From Clostridia bacterium (GTDB taxonomy: Bacteria > Bacillota > Clostridia > Oscillospirales > CAG-272), in assembly GCA_017453305.1 (NCBI GenBank), contig JAFTKJ010000002.1:1-36338 (forward strand): 36,338 nt of DNA, in the 5' to 3' direction. The notes under the pieces are model-generated. The model ran no database searches. It was not told the origin of the DNA and was given only the letters and a program-made list of their open reading frames with translations. The position numbers were made by a program, and so were the translations under genes. This document shows, piece after piece, positions 23,389 to 32,327 of the stretch. Numbering within the stretch: position 1 is the stretch's first letter; every line of letters starts with the position of its first letter.

Positions 23389-24267
23389 ATGATCATTGAT
23401 GCGCACAACCATCCCGATTGGCATAAGCACGATTTTGATGCCTTTATCAAAAACATGGATACCTACCACATTGACAAGACCTGGCTGCTCTCCTGGGAGA
23501 CGCCGTGGGGCGATTATTCTCCCGATTCCGTCTACGCACTCTCGGGACCCATTCTTGGCGGAGAGAACAGCGTACCGATCCCCTTTTCTCGCTGTCTGGA
23601 GTACAAGCAACGCGCGCCCGAGCGGTTCATTCTCGGCTACGGTCCCAATCCGCATCGCCCCGATGCCATTGATGCCCTGCGCTCTGCCGTCGATCTTTAC
23701 GACGTGCGCGTGTGCGGTGAGATCAAATACCGTATGCTGTACGACGATCCCGACGCCGTTGATCTGTTCCGCTTTTGCGGTGAGGCACATCTGCCCGTCA
23801 CCCTCCACTTTGACTATCCGGAGGCGACACGCTCCCCCAAGAACTACCCCAGACGCAACTGGTGGTACGGAGGCAGCATCGATCACCTGGACAACCTCCT
23901 CTCCCTTTGCAAGGACACCGCCATCCTCGGTCACGCGCCCGGCTTTTGGGCACACATCTCGGGGGATGATCAAGCCGCCACCATCGGGTATCCAAGCGGT
24001 CCCGTGATCCCCGGCGGCATGGTGGAACAGCTGCTCACCAAGCACAAAAATCTCTACTGTGATATCTCGGCGGGCTCGGGATGCCGTGCGCTCTCGCGTG
24101 ATCTTGATTACACCTATCGCCTGATCTGCCGCTTCCCGGACCGTTTTCTCTACGCAAGAGATTATTTTGATAACGTACATCAGGAGCTGATTGAAAAGCT
24201 CTCCCTTCCCCACGACGTCCTGGAGCTTTTGATGCACGGAAACGCCGAGCGTCTCACGCAAAGATGA
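23389..24267 (+). CDS. Amidohydrolase-2-like metal-dependent hydrolase
   Basis: A 292-residue TIM-barrel protein of the amidohydrolase-related family. The strand-1 metal motif HNH is at residues 5-7 (IIDAHNHPDW), a histidine sits in VTLHFDYPEA (about 143), another in ILGHAPGFW (about 184), and the strand-8 aspartate in LYARDYFD (about 260). This is the usual ligand set of such hydrolases and decarboxylases. It could act on a lactone, aromatic acid or sugar-derived substrate. ATG 23389 follows AGAAAGGAAC. Monocistronic, with a strong terminator after it. Confidence 0.83.
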   Translation: MIIDAHNHPDWHKHDFDAFIKNMDTYHIDKTWLLSWETPWGDYSPDSVYALSGPILGGENSVPIPFSRCLEYKQRAPERFILGYGPNPHRPDAIDALRSAVDLYDVRVCGEIKYRMLYDDPDAVDLFRFCGEAHLPVTLHFDYPEATRSPKNYPRRNWWYGGSIDHLDNLLSLCKDTAILGHAPGFWAHISGDDQAATIGYPSGPVIPGGMVEQLLTKHKNLYCDISAGSGCRALSRDLDYTYRLICRFPDRFLYARDYFDNVHQELIEKLSLPHDVLELLMHGNAERLTQR

Positions 24268-24313
24268 CGTGCCCATTTACACGATATCAAAAGAATAGAA
24301 AATGATAAAAAAT

Positions 24314-24365
24314 AAGAGCGAAGGAATTGTGTCCTTAGGAGCACGATCCCTTCGCTCTTGTTTTC
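24314..24365 (+). terminator. Terminator of the amidohydrolase gene
   Basis: Stem with AAGAGCGAAGG and its complement (24314-24324 and 24349-24359), further inner pairing GTG/CAC, then TTGTTTTCTGTTTT. An A-rich stretch on the left may let it serve the minus strand as well, ending the glycosidase-like gene. Confidence 0.82.
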
Positions 24366-24437
24366 TGTTTTATTCTTTCAATTTTTTGAGGGTTACGTCG
24401 GTAGTAGGCACGCAAGGCGCACCGAAGCAAAGGAAAA

Positions 24438-26144
24438 TCAGATCCCGTTTCCGACACCCTTCATATTCTCAAGCGTATCAAAAGGATCGCCGCCGTTGAC
24501 AGGGGGATGCGTCCAGCGATTTTCACCGTTGTAGTCCACACAGTGATAAAGCGCGCAAAGCTCCCAAAACATCTGTTGCACCTCGACATCATCCTTAAGC
24601 AAAATCCCGTATCGGGTTCTCAGCATTACCAGATCTCTTTGTCCGTGCATGTTATTTGCAAAATAGTAGCCGTATCGCTTGGCGTCGATCTGCGCGCGCA
24701 GATACAAAATACGCCAACGCCATGCATGTTTCCCTCTTTCGGGCAGCTTTTCGTTGATCTCATCCGCAATTCGCTTTGCCTCCAGGGCAGGCTCTAACGC
24801 AGGCTCACGATTAAATGCCACGAGCAAATAGTTTTCCTCAATCAGCTCCATCATACGGATCACGTCGTCCACCCACGCACCCGCATCCATCTCGTACGCA
24901 ATATATTCCGCGAGGATCTCGTCGTATCTCTTTTCGGGATTCCAATAATAGCCCGCAAACAGGACCTTATTCATATCCTCGTAAATCCCCTCCGAATACG
25001 GCATGCCGCCCTGCAGAACGTGACGGGAGCTATCCCAGATCTGTTGAAAGTGCTTGCACAGTGGGTTTGCGCCAAGCCCTCCCCAGGGGTGGTGGCCGAA
25101 CATACTGATTTCGGGGAAGTTGACCACGGGCTTGATGACCTCATGCGTGATAGGATACGCAGGATAAGGCTTCTCTCCGTGTCCGTCCACCATGATGTAA
25201 TCCACCCAGCTCAAATCGGTTCGCAAGCGCTCGTAAAAGCCTTCGTATTCTCCCTGCACGCCGTAAATGCCCGTGTCAAAGAGCCACGTGGAAACGATAA
25301 CCTGAATGTTTGGATAAAGCTTTTTGACAACCTCGTTCAGCTCCGTGCAGAGATCGGCATACTTCTTAGCCCCCCACGGACGGCAATCGGGGCAGGAGCA
25401 TCCACCCTCGTCGTAGGGCCATGCAATGAGATAGTCCAATCCAACGTCTACAAAATCCGCAAAAACATGCTTCCATATATCGCGCAGGTACTCGACCCCG
25501 TTCGGCTTAGAGGGACAAACGAGGCGGAACTTGGTGGGAGAGCGCCACAGCTCGTAGCTTGCTCCCAGCTCGGCGGGTGCCGTTTTCAATCCCTGATTGA
25601 CCGTAGATATGATACCGCTCTTCATACCGAATTTTTTTGCAAGGGAAAATACACGCTTCAGCTTGTTCACCGATCTTGCGTACAGCTCATCCTCAAAGGA
25701 GGAAAGATTGACCACGGGCAATACGGCAATGATGGTGCTATATCCCCACAAGAGCATATTTTCCACGTACTCCTCCAATTCCTCGGTAGGAGCCTGCTGA
25801 TACCAATTGTAAAAATGAATGGCAAAGTAGGTAGCGCGAAAGCTGCAAGCAGGTGTAACAACACCTGCGGGAGGATTTGGCACAAAGTCTGTCTCGCTCC
25901 ATTTCGCGGAGTGCAAAAGCTTTCCGATCCCATAGTACAGCCCCAAAACGTCACTGCCCACAATTTCGTATCCCTTTTCAATAGGAGAAATCCGATAACT
26001 TTCGGCAGACCCGATAGAAGCATCGATTCGAAGCTCAATCAGCAAGCCTCCGCATCCCACCTCTGCGGGAATGCGCTTTTTGATATGTCGCTCCAAAAGG
26101 GCTGCATGAGCCTCGTATCCGTTTGATTTTATGGTAAGTCTCAT
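24438..26144 (-). CDS. Putative glycoside hydrolase (GH20/GH67-like layout)
   Basis: A 568-residue cytoplasmic protein. Residues about 1-95 look like the small alpha/beta domain preceding the barrel in GH20 and GH67-type enzymes (GYEIVGSDVLGLYYGIGKLL). A TIM barrel follows with ATYFAIHFYNWY, a strand ending WPYDEGGCSCPDC (adjacent Asp-Glu as possible catalytic pair, with a CxCxxC cluster), VSTWLFD, and a helical C-terminal domain rich in Glu and Trp. The exact family is not certain. ATG 26144 follows GGAGGTGCAC. Divergent from the GlcNAc-kinase/murQ operon, which suggests a GlcNAc-type or muramyl glycan substrate, an inference from position. Confidence 0.65.
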   Translation of the reverse strand: MRLTIKSNGYEAHAALLERHIKKRIPAEVGCGGLLIELRIDASIGSAESYRISPIEKGYEIVGSDVLGLYYGIGKLLHSAKWSETDFVPNPPAGVVTPACSFRATYFAIHFYNWYQQAPTEELEEYVENMLLWGYSTIIAVLPVVNLSSFEDELYARSVNKLKRVFSLAKKFGMKSGIISTVNQGLKTAPAELGASYELWRSPTKFRLVCPSKPNGVEYLRDIWKHVFADFVDVGLDYLIAWPYDEGGCSCPDCRPWGAKKYADLCTELNEVVKKLYPNIQVIVSTWLFDTGIYGVQGEYEGFYERLRTDLSWVDYIMVDGHGEKPYPAYPITHEVIKPVVNFPEISMFGHHPWGGLGANPLCKHFQQIWDSSRHVLQGGMPYSEGIYEDMNKVLFAGYYWNPEKRYDEILAEYIAYEMDAGAWVDDVIRMMELIEENYLLVAFNREPALEPALEAKRIADEINEKLPERGKHAWRWRILYLRAQIDAKRYGYYFANNMHGQRDLVMLRTRYGILLKDDVEVQQMFWELCALYHCVDYNGENRWTHPPVNGGDPFDTLENMKGVGNGI

Positions 26145-26210
26145 TGTGCACCTCCAAAATGCGTTTTTGCAAATCGTCCGCCTGTAAAACGGGCAAAAGA
26201 AAGCAATACC

Positions 26211-26239
26211 ATTATACACCCACAGTATAAAATAGTCAA
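26211..26239 (-). promoter_or_regulatory. Promoter of the glycosidase-like gene
   Basis: Minus strand: -35 TTGACT (26234-26239), 17-bp spacing, -10 TATAAT (26211-26216). It lies 145 bases from the divergent kinase promoter at 26385-26413. Confidence 0.83.
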
Positions 26240-26384
26240 GTGCTTTTCGTTCAATCTTTGAAGCGTTGCGTTTATCTTTTCGTCAGGGGTATCAGAGATC
26301 CGCAATTCTGTATATCAATGGGCGCTCTCTCCAAAAAAGCTCCACTATCTGTAGAGTTTTTTCTTTTATTCTCCAAAAAAGAGG

Positions 26385-26413
26385 TTGTAAGACTCTCCGA
26401 ATTGTGGTATAAT
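26385..26413 (+). promoter_or_regulatory. Promoter of the HTH-kinase/murQ/DUF4838 operon
   Basis: -35 TTGTAA (26385-26390), 17-bp spacing, extended -10 TGGTATAAT (-10 at 26408-26413). Upstream, CTCCAAAAAAG occurs twice (26328-26338 and 26371-26381) around a small hairpin CTC...GAG flanked by A and T runs. This is a possible regulator site for the HTH domain of the kinase. Confidence 0.82.
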
Positions 26414-26440
26414 CAAGAAAAAAGCAACGCGGAGGGAGAA

Positions 26441-27553
26441 ATGGAACATCTTTTGGATATGGTTGCAAAAAACATCCGCAAGCATCGCCTGGCGCTTGGC
26501 TTGACCCAGTGCGCGTTGGGGGAGCGGTTGAATTATTCCGAAAAGTCGGTGAGCAAGTGGGAGATGGGGCAAGCATTGCCTCCCACGTCGGTCCTGCCGC
26601 AGCTGGCGCGCTGTCTGCACGTCAGCATAGACGAGCTGATGACGGCATCCTCGTCCATTCAATATTATCTTGGCATTGACGGTGGCGGAACGAAGACCGA
26701 GTTTGTGCTGAGCGATCGCAACGGCAGGATCCTGGAGCAGGTGATCCTCGGCGGCAGCAATCCCACCGACGTTGGCATGCAGACCACGCGCGAGGTGCTG
26801 GACAGTGGGATCCACCGCATCTGCAACGGCATTCCCATGCATCAGATCTCGGTGTTTGCAGGTCTTGCGGGGGGCATCAGCGGCAACAACCGCGAGCAGA
26901 TCCGCGCCATTCTGGAAGCGCACGCTTTTGGCGCCGTCAACAACGGAAGCGACGGAGAAAACGCCGTGGCAACCGCTCTGCAGGGGCGCGACGGTATCGT
27001 TGCCATTCTCGGCACGGGCGTGATCGCCTTCTCCCAGCAAAACGGAGTACCTGAGCGCTTTGGTGGATACGGACACTTCTTTTTGGAGCACGGAAGCGGC
27101 TTCTCCATTGGCAGTGACGGCGTTCTGGCAGCACTGCAGGAGGAGGACGGAAGCGGGACCCCTACACTTTTGACCTCCCTTGTGCGCCAAAAGTGTGGCT
27201 GCGACTCGGTTTTGAAGTGCCTGCCGCATTTTTATCAAAACGGAAAAAAGACCCTGGCATCCTATGCGCCCTCGGTCTTTGAAGCCTACACCGCAGGGGA
27301 CGCGGTAGCAAGTGAGATCTTGCACCGCCACGCAAAGGGAGTTGCAAGCATGCTGTATCACACGGGCAAGCGCTTTTCGGGGGGCGGCAGCATCCCCGTG
27401 GTGCTTTGCGGTGGACTGACAGCATACGGTGACGTATGGCTCTCGCTCCTGCGGGAATATATGGAGGATCCGCGCTTTGAGGTACGGATCTGCCGTGACA
27501 GCATGGTGCGCGGAGCACTCTACCGCGCAGGTTTGGAGGCAGAAATATGTTGA
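26441..27553 (+). CDS. XRE-type HTH fused to a BadF-family N-acetylglucosamine kinase
   Basis: A 370-residue two-domain protein. Residues about 8-65 are an XRE/Cro helix-turn-helix (IRKHRLALGLTQCALGERL, then SVSKWEMGQALP). Residues about 72-370 are a BadF/BadG/BcrA/BcrD-type ATPase like N-acetylglucosamine kinase: phosphate-1 loop DGGGTKTE, ILGTGV, and VVLCGGLT near the end. Such kinases phosphorylate GlcNAc or MurNAc. Linking one to a DNA-binding domain suggests that sugar binding or phosphorylation controls transcription directly, much as ROK repressors do with another fold. ATG 26441 follows GGAGGGAG. The upstream in-frame extension covers the promoter. It overlaps murQ by seven bases. Confidence 0.88.
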   Translation: MEHLLDMVAKNIRKHRLALGLTQCALGERLNYSEKSVSKWEMGQALPPTSVLPQLARCLHVSIDELMTASSSIQYYLGIDGGGTKTEFVLSDRNGRILEQVILGGSNPTDVGMQTTREVLDSGIHRICNGIPMHQISVFAGLAGGISGNNREQIRAILEAHAFGAVNNGSDGENAVATALQGRDGIVAILGTGVIAFSQQNGVPERFGGYGHFFLEHGSGFSIGSDGVLAALQEEDGSGTPTLLTSLVRQKCGCDSVLKCLPHFYQNGKKTLASYAPSVFEAYTAGDAVASEILHRHAKGVASMLYHTGKRFSGGGSIPVVLCGGLTAYGDVWLSLLREYMEDPRFEVRICRDSMVRGALYRAGLEAEIC

Positions 27554-28371
27554 AAACAGAGGAACGAAATACGGCAACGATACACATCGACCGCGCGTCA
27601 AGTGCAGAGATGCTTGTTTTGATCCAGAATGAAAATCGCCGTGCCGTGGACGCGATCGATGCGGAACTTGAACACATCGCCCGGGCGGTGGACGGCATTG
27701 TGGAACGCATGCGTCAAGGCGGCAGACTCTTTTACGTTGGTTGCGGCACGTCCGGACGTCTTGGCGTGCTGGATGCTTCGGAATGTCCCCCGACGTTCGG
27801 CGTCTCCCCCGATCTGGTCGTGGGCATCATCGCAGGCGGTGACGGTGCACTTCGCCATGCAGTGGAGGGTGCAGAGGACTCCGACACGGACGGAGCACGC
27901 GATCTGTCCGCCTATTCGTTGACCGAGCTTGACAGCGTGGTGGGCATTTCGGTAGCGGGCGGCGCGTCCTACGTGCTGGGTGCCCTCCGCTACGCCAAGG
28001 AGATGGGCGCATTTTGCGTCGCACTCTCCTGCAACAAGGGCTGTCCCATTGAAGAGATCGCCGACGTTGGCATTCATCCCGATACAGGTGCAGAGGTCAT
28101 TGCGGGCTCCACACGCATGAAGGCAGGGAGCGCGCACAAGATGATTTTGAACATGATCTCCACCTCGGTGATGATCCAATTGGGGCACGTATATGAAAAT
28201 TTGATGATCAATCTGCGCCCCACCAATCGCAAGCTGCGCGCAAGAATGATCCGCATTGTCGGCGACATCTGCGGTGTGACTGAGGCACGCGCAGAGGTGC
28301 TTTTGGAGGAGAACGGCTTTGAGATCCGCCGCGCCGTGGAAGCAGAGAAGAAAGCGAGGAATGCAACGTGA
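27547..28371 (+). CDS. murQ: N-acetylmuramic acid 6-phosphate etherase
   Basis: A 274-residue SIS-fold lyase that splits MurNAc-6-P into GlcNAc-6-P and D-lactate in cell-wall recycling. The signature GCGTSGRLGVLDASECPPTFG is complete at residues 65-85 (catalytic Glu79 region), and EVIAGSTRMKAGSAHKMILNM is also intact. It is slightly shorter than usual at the C-terminus. The start overlaps the kinase stop. Since the kinase is cytoplasmic and just upstream, the pair can turn free MurNAc or anhydro-MurNAc into GlcNAc-6-P. No PTS transporter for MurNAc is in the window. Confidence 0.95.
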   Translation: MLKTEERNTATIHIDRASSAEMLVLIQNENRRAVDAIDAELEHIARAVDGIVERMRQGGRLFYVGCGTSGRLGVLDASECPPTFGVSPDLVVGIIAGGDGALRHAVEGAEDSDTDGARDLSAYSLTELDSVVGISVAGGASYVLGALRYAKEMGAFCVALSCNKGCPIEEIADVGIHPDTGAEVIAGSTRMKAGSAHKMILNMISTSVMIQLGHVYENLMINLRPTNRKLRARMIRIVGDICGVTEARAEVLLEENGFEIRRAVEAEKKARNAT

Positions 28372-30113
28372 CGGAGCATCGCATGATTACAAACGGCATA
28401 TGCCACTATAGCATCATTGGCGCAAATCTTTCCACCTCTTGCGAGAGATACGCCGCATCACAACTACAGCACTATATTTACGAAGCAACGGGCACGTTTA
28501 TCCCATACGTTTCGGATCGCTGTCCCGTCCGCTCGCCCGAAATTTGGATCGGCGCATCCACCAGAGACGGCATGAAATGGGTGAGCGAGGAGGAGCTGGC
28601 AGCGCTTGGCGAGGAGGGATTTCTGATCCGCTCGGCAGGGGAAAATCTGCTTATCACGGGCAACACGCCACGCGGCACGCTGTACGGTGTGTATGAGCTT
28701 TTGCGGCGTTTTCTCGGATTTCGCGCCTTTACCAAGGGCGTTGAACGTATCGATCACGTAGAGGAGCTTGTGATCCCAACGATCGACCTGCGCCAAACAC
28801 CCGATTTTGAATACCGCGATACGTATTTCCGCTTTGCCTTTGACGGTGCGTTTTGCGCCAAGAATCGCCTCAATACCACACTGGGTGACCTCTCTGCCGA
28901 AAAGGGTGGCAACATGAAATTTTTCAACTGCCATCACTCCTTTGACGACCTCGTACCGCCGCGCCTTTATTTTGAGGAGCACCCCGAGTATTTTGCCCTT
29001 TGGAAGGGTGAGCGCTCACCGCTGCAGCCCTGCCTTTCGCACCCACGCGTGCAAGAGATCGCACTCCGTCAAGTGAAAGAATGGATCCGCGAGCACCCCG
29101 AGTGCCGCGTATTCTCGGTAGCGCAAAATGACAAGATCGCATGGTGTCAATGCCCCGAATGCCGTCGCATCGACGAGGAAGAGGGCTCTCCCTCGGGTAG
29201 CATCATCCGTTTTGTCAACCGCATTGCCGAGGAGATCGAGCGCGAGCATCCCCAAATCCTGATCCATACCTTTGCCTATCAGTACTCCCGCGTAGCGCCT
29301 CGCTACGCAAAGCCACGCGACAACGTGATCGTCCGCTTGTGTGATATTGAGTGCGAATGGGGCGATCCCATGGAGGTACTTGCGTCCCGTGATCCAAACG
29401 GAGCGTGCGCCGAGTTTTTGAACAACGTACGGGAGTGGTCGCGCATCTGCAAGCGCTTGTACGTTTGGGATTACGCCGTGAACTTTCACAACTATCTGCA
29501 GCCGTTCCCCAATTTTTACACCGTGGCGGAAAATATCCGCTGGTACAAGCGTCACGGCGTCAAGGGAATGCTGCAGCAAGGAAACTTTTCCTACGGCGGA
29601 GGGGCGTCGATGGATGACCTCAAGGTCTATCTCATCTCGCATCTGTTGTGGGACGTGAATGCGGACGTGGACACTTTGATTTGCGAATTTACCGACGGTG
29701 TATACGGAAACGGCGCACCGTATATCCGGGAATATCTGCACCTGATGACCGAAGCAGTCAAAGGAAAACGCATGACGTTGTACGATCATCCCGACGCACA
29801 GTACCTCTCGGACGGGCTGATCCTGCGTTGTGACGAGCTCTTTTCACGTGCCGAGGAAGCGGCAGAGAATGATCAGGTTCGTGCCCGCATCGCACGGGAG
29901 CATCTGGCGATCCGCTATCTGATGGCGGTGCGCACCGAGGACGACGCCGAGCGCGCCGAAAAAACGGATGCCCTCGCCCGTGATATCCGCGCCACGCGCT
30001 TGACCGAGATCATGGAACGCACAGATCTTGAGGTCTCCTTTGAGTATATGAAACGCTCGCGCTACGCCAAGGAACGTCCCGACCGCTATTTGATGTATTA
30101 CATTATGAGATAG
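28368..30113 (+). CDS. DUF4838-type glycosidase-like protein
   Basis: A 581-residue protein of the DUF4838 group found in glycan-degradation loci. An N-terminal alpha/beta domain (to about residue 120, ending in TLYGVYELLRRFLGFR, typical of GH67-like N-domains) is followed by a barrel with RDTYFRFAFDGAFC, VAQNDKIAWCQCPEC and VWDYAVNFHNYLQPFPN, then a helical C-terminal domain. No signal peptide, so cytoplasmic. The start is GTG 28368 (GAGGA seven bases upstream, overlapping the murQ stop) or ATG 28383. The CQCPEC cluster matches the CSCPDC cluster of the divergent glycosidase-like gene at 24438. Activity unknown; a role on amino-sugar glycans is inferred from murQ. Confidence 0.8.
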   Translation: MTEHRMITNGICHYSIIGANLSTSCERYAASQLQHYIYEATGTFIPYVSDRCPVRSPEIWIGASTRDGMKWVSEEELAALGEEGFLIRSAGENLLITGNTPRGTLYGVYELLRRFLGFRAFTKGVERIDHVEELVIPTIDLRQTPDFEYRDTYFRFAFDGAFCAKNRLNTTLGDLSAEKGGNMKFFNCHHSFDDLVPPRLYFEEHPEYFALWKGERSPLQPCLSHPRVQEIALRQVKEWIREHPECRVFSVAQNDKIAWCQCPECRRIDEEEGSPSGSIIRFVNRIAEEIEREHPQILIHTFAYQYSRVAPRYAKPRDNVIVRLCDIECEWGDPMEVLASRDPNGACAEFLNNVREWSRICKRLYVWDYAVNFHNYLQPFPNFYTVAENIRWYKRHGVKGMLQQGNFSYGGGASMDDLKVYLISHLLWDVNADVDTLICEFTDGVYGNGAPYIREYLHLMTEAVKGKRMTLYDHPDAQYLSDGLILRCDELFSRAEEAAENDQVRARIAREHLAIRYLMAVRTEDDAERAEKTDALARDIRATRLTEIMERTDLEVSFEYMKRSRYAKERPDRYLMYYIMR

Positions 30114-30159
30114 CATCAACTCGGAAAAGCACTCTTGCGTAAAACTCTTGAAATAACGG

Positions 30160-30199
30160 TACGGAGGAAGCCTCTTTTCAGAAGCTTCCTCCGTATTTT
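30160..30199. terminator. Convergent bidirectional terminator
   Basis: A 12-bp perfect stem (TACGGAGGAAGC, 30160-30171, with 30184-30195) followed by TTTTGG. Between the DUF4838 gene and the minus-strand iron-sulfur gene. Confidence 0.85.
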
Positions 30200-30202
30200 G
30201 GA

Positions 30203-31324
30203 TCAATCCTCGGTCTTTTCGTACTCGTTCTCCCGAATGCCGGGGTATTTTTCGTCCAGGAAAGCCTCGCGGTAGGGGTTGACACCCTTGGAGACCTCGG
30301 TGGGCTGATTAGGCAAAAGCCAGCTCTTTTTGTAGTAGAAGGGATTGTGGAACTTGTTTTCAATGCGGTTGGTCTTTTCCAAAGCGTTCATACACGCGCG
30401 AATGCAGCCGCGTGCACCGCAAATGGCAAAATAACCCGTGTGCGTCAGAATATAGTCGTAATAACCGATGACGTTGTTGCTGTCGGGCTTGCGTCCCCAC
30501 TTACCGCCGGCGACGATGTAAGAGAGAATGTAAGCCTCCTCCTCGGTCATTTCGCTGTTGCGCACGTCAAACGCCATGTTGGGAAATTCCTTTTTGAGGA
30601 AGGGCGAACACTCGTTGTTCATACCGTGGTGAGAAAGCGTGCAACGGCCCATGCGAACGTCGCCGTACCACACCTTCTTTTCGCCGTAGTCGATCTCAAG
30701 CCGCTTTTTCTCGTCCTTCACAGGCGGAATGGCATCTCCGGGGCACTCGCGCACACAAGCGCCGCAGTGAATACAGATGTCCCCCGTATCAAGGATCGGA
30801 TCGGGCTCCAGCTCGCAATCGGTAAAAATCAAGCCGATGCGCACGCGAGGACCGAACTTTTTGGTCAGAAAGACCTTGGAGTATCCAATCTCGCCAAGTC
30901 CACAGCCTGCCGCAATCACACGAGCCGAGCAGATAACGTCGGGCGGAACCTTGCCCTCGGCAACCGGCTCCTGCATGGTTCCGTTCCCCTCGGGAACGGC
31001 GGGATAATGCAACACCGCCTCCCAGCCGTGATCCTCGATAAAGCATGCCAGCTCGTAGGAGAGTCTGGGACGGAAATAAGAATTGAGCTTGTTGTAGGAG
31101 TAGAACGTATAGTTGTGCCAATGCGTTCCCTCTTCAATACCGCGATACGTGCCGCGCGGAATGCGCATAGCAACCGCGATTACGGATTTTGTTTCCGGAA
31201 AATAGGTGGTGGGTGACATCAGCTTGGGAGCACCCGCAAAGCGTTCGACGTTGCCAATGGCAATACAATCGATCCCCAGCTCCGCCGCCTTTTCCTTGAT
31301 CATTTGCGACGTCAGCTTCATCAT
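30203..31324 (-). CDS. QueG-like/reductive-dehalogenase-type 4Fe-4S protein A
   Basis: A 373-residue cytoplasmic protein related to epoxyqueuosine reductase and reductive dehalogenases. One ferredoxin-type cluster motif is clear: Cys184, 187, 190, 194 in CIHCGACVRECP. A second, incomplete-looking set (CGARGCIRACM, about residues 303-313) replaces the normal second CxxCxxCxxxCP. Upstream are the cobalamin-region-like phrases AAGCGLGEIGYSK and TKKFGPRVRIGLIFTDC. It is probably a redox enzyme of the wider family and not QueG itself, given its lengthened C-terminus and missing second cluster. Its ATG overlaps the stop of the neighbouring paralogue (ATGA). Confidence 0.78.
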   Translation of the reverse strand: MMKLTSQMIKEKAAELGIDCIAIGNVERFAGAPKLMSPTTYFPETKSVIAVAMRIPRGTYRGIEEGTHWHNYTFYSYNKLNSYFRPRLSYELACFIEDHGWEAVLHYPAVPEGNGTMQEPVAEGKVPPDVICSARVIAAGCGLGEIGYSKVFLTKKFGPRVRIGLIFTDCELEPDPILDTGDICIHCGACVRECPGDAIPPVKDEKKRLEIDYGEKKVWYGDVRMGRCTLSHHGMNNECSPFLKKEFPNMAFDVRNSEMTEEEAYILSYIVAGGKWGRKPDSNNVIGYYDYILTHTGYFAICGARGCIRACMNALEKTNRIENKFHNPFYYKKSWLLPNQPTEVSKGVNPYREAFLDEKYPGIRENEYEKTED

Positions 31325-32232
31325 TTGGAGGCTCCTTTGCTGTACTGACCGCCAAGGACGTTGTTGCTTTCGATATCGCGTTCGTACTTTGCACCGCGAT
31401 CTCCGATCGCCCAGGCGTCACGCTTGCGGAACACCTCGTGGAAGTTGTTCTCCAATGCACCGCTCTCCTCCAGATGGCACAGGCACGTGCGGTTGCAAAG
31501 CGCGGCAACACGGTCGGGCTTTGCGTAGGGAGCCAGGCGGTTGGGGCATGCACCGTTTTTACAGGTGCGGCACTTGTCATAGTCGATTTTGGCAACCTCC
31601 ATCTTCTTGCCGCAGATATCGATCACCTCAACGTTGTTCTCGTCGATCGCACCCAAGGGGCACGCCTGCGCGCACTTGCCGCAACGGTCGCACACCGTCT
31701 TTTCCAGGAGCGGCGACTCGGGCAGGGGCGCATCGGTAATGATCATGTGGAAGCGTTGACGGGAGCCGTATTTGGGTGTGAGGAGCAGACCTCCAAAGCC
31801 GATCTCGCCAATGCCGCAAGCAACCGCCGCGTAGGTAAAATCGGGGAATACGTTCGGCTCGGGACGCCCCTCCGCTACCGATACACCCGTGGGCTTGATC
31901 TCTGCAGGGTTCGGGAACACGGGAACCGCCTCCCAGCCCTCGTCCTCCAGCACGCGCACCAGATTGTAGCAGGCAAGGGACAAGAATTCGTCCTCCAGCC
32001 AATTTTGACCGAAGAGCTTGTAATCACCAAAGTTGGTTCCCTCCTCCACGCCGCGCAAGGAACCGCGGCAAATACGCTTACCAAGCATGATCACCGTTTT
32101 TCCCTCGGGGAAGATGGAAAAAGGATTGTGTTGCGCATCCACCGTGGCAAAGCGCTCACGGGAGGCAAAGCCGATCAGGTCGATGCCCTCTTTTTTCATA
32201 GATTCGCGGATCAGTTGATCAAGATTCTGCAT
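31321..32232 (-). CDS. QueG-like/reductive-dehalogenase-type 4Fe-4S protein B
   Basis: A 303-residue paralogue of the protein next to it. It has AVACGIGEIGFGGLLLTPKYG, then a ferredoxin motif Cys181, 184, 187, 191 (CDRCGKCAQACP), and a second cysteine group (CRTCKNGACP and CNRTCLCH) in unusual spacing. ATG 32232 follows AGGAG; longer frames upstream include the promoter. First gene of a two-gene operon driven by the promoter at 32287-32315. The pair may form a heteromeric reductase; this is inferred from the overlap. Confidence 0.78.
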   Translation of the reverse strand: MQNLDQLIRESMKKEGIDLIGFASRERFATVDAQHNPFSIFPEGKTVIMLGKRICRGSLRGVEEGTNFGDYKLFGQNWLEDEFLSLACYNLVRVLEDEGWEAVPVFPNPAEIKPTGVSVAEGRPEPNVFPDFTYAAVACGIGEIGFGGLLLTPKYGSRQRFHMIITDAPLPESPLLEKTVCDRCGKCAQACPLGAIDENNVEVIDICGKKMEVAKIDYDKCRTCKNGACPNRLAPYAKPDRVAALCNRTCLCHLEESGALENNFHEVFRKRDAWAIGDRGAKYERDIESNNVLGGQYSKGASK

Positions 32233-32286
32233 AAAGATCTCTCCTGTTTTTAAAAATATGATTTGAAAATGAGATTTGACAGATTG

Positions 32287-32315
32287 ATTATAGCACAACT
32301 TAACCTTCTTTACAA
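32287..32315 (-). promoter_or_regulatory. Promoter of the iron-sulfur protein operon
   Basis: Minus strand: -35 TTGTAA (32310-32315), 17-bp spacing, -10 TATAAT (32287-32292) with TGC extension. Divergent from the duplicated AraC promoter 43 bases away. Confidence 0.8.
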
Positions 32316-32327
32316 TAACAAAAACAA

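Noticed and set aside
26366-27601. 411-residue minus-strand frame opposite the HTH-kinase gene
   Set aside because: Lies antisense to a clear kinase with all motifs and runs across its promoter.
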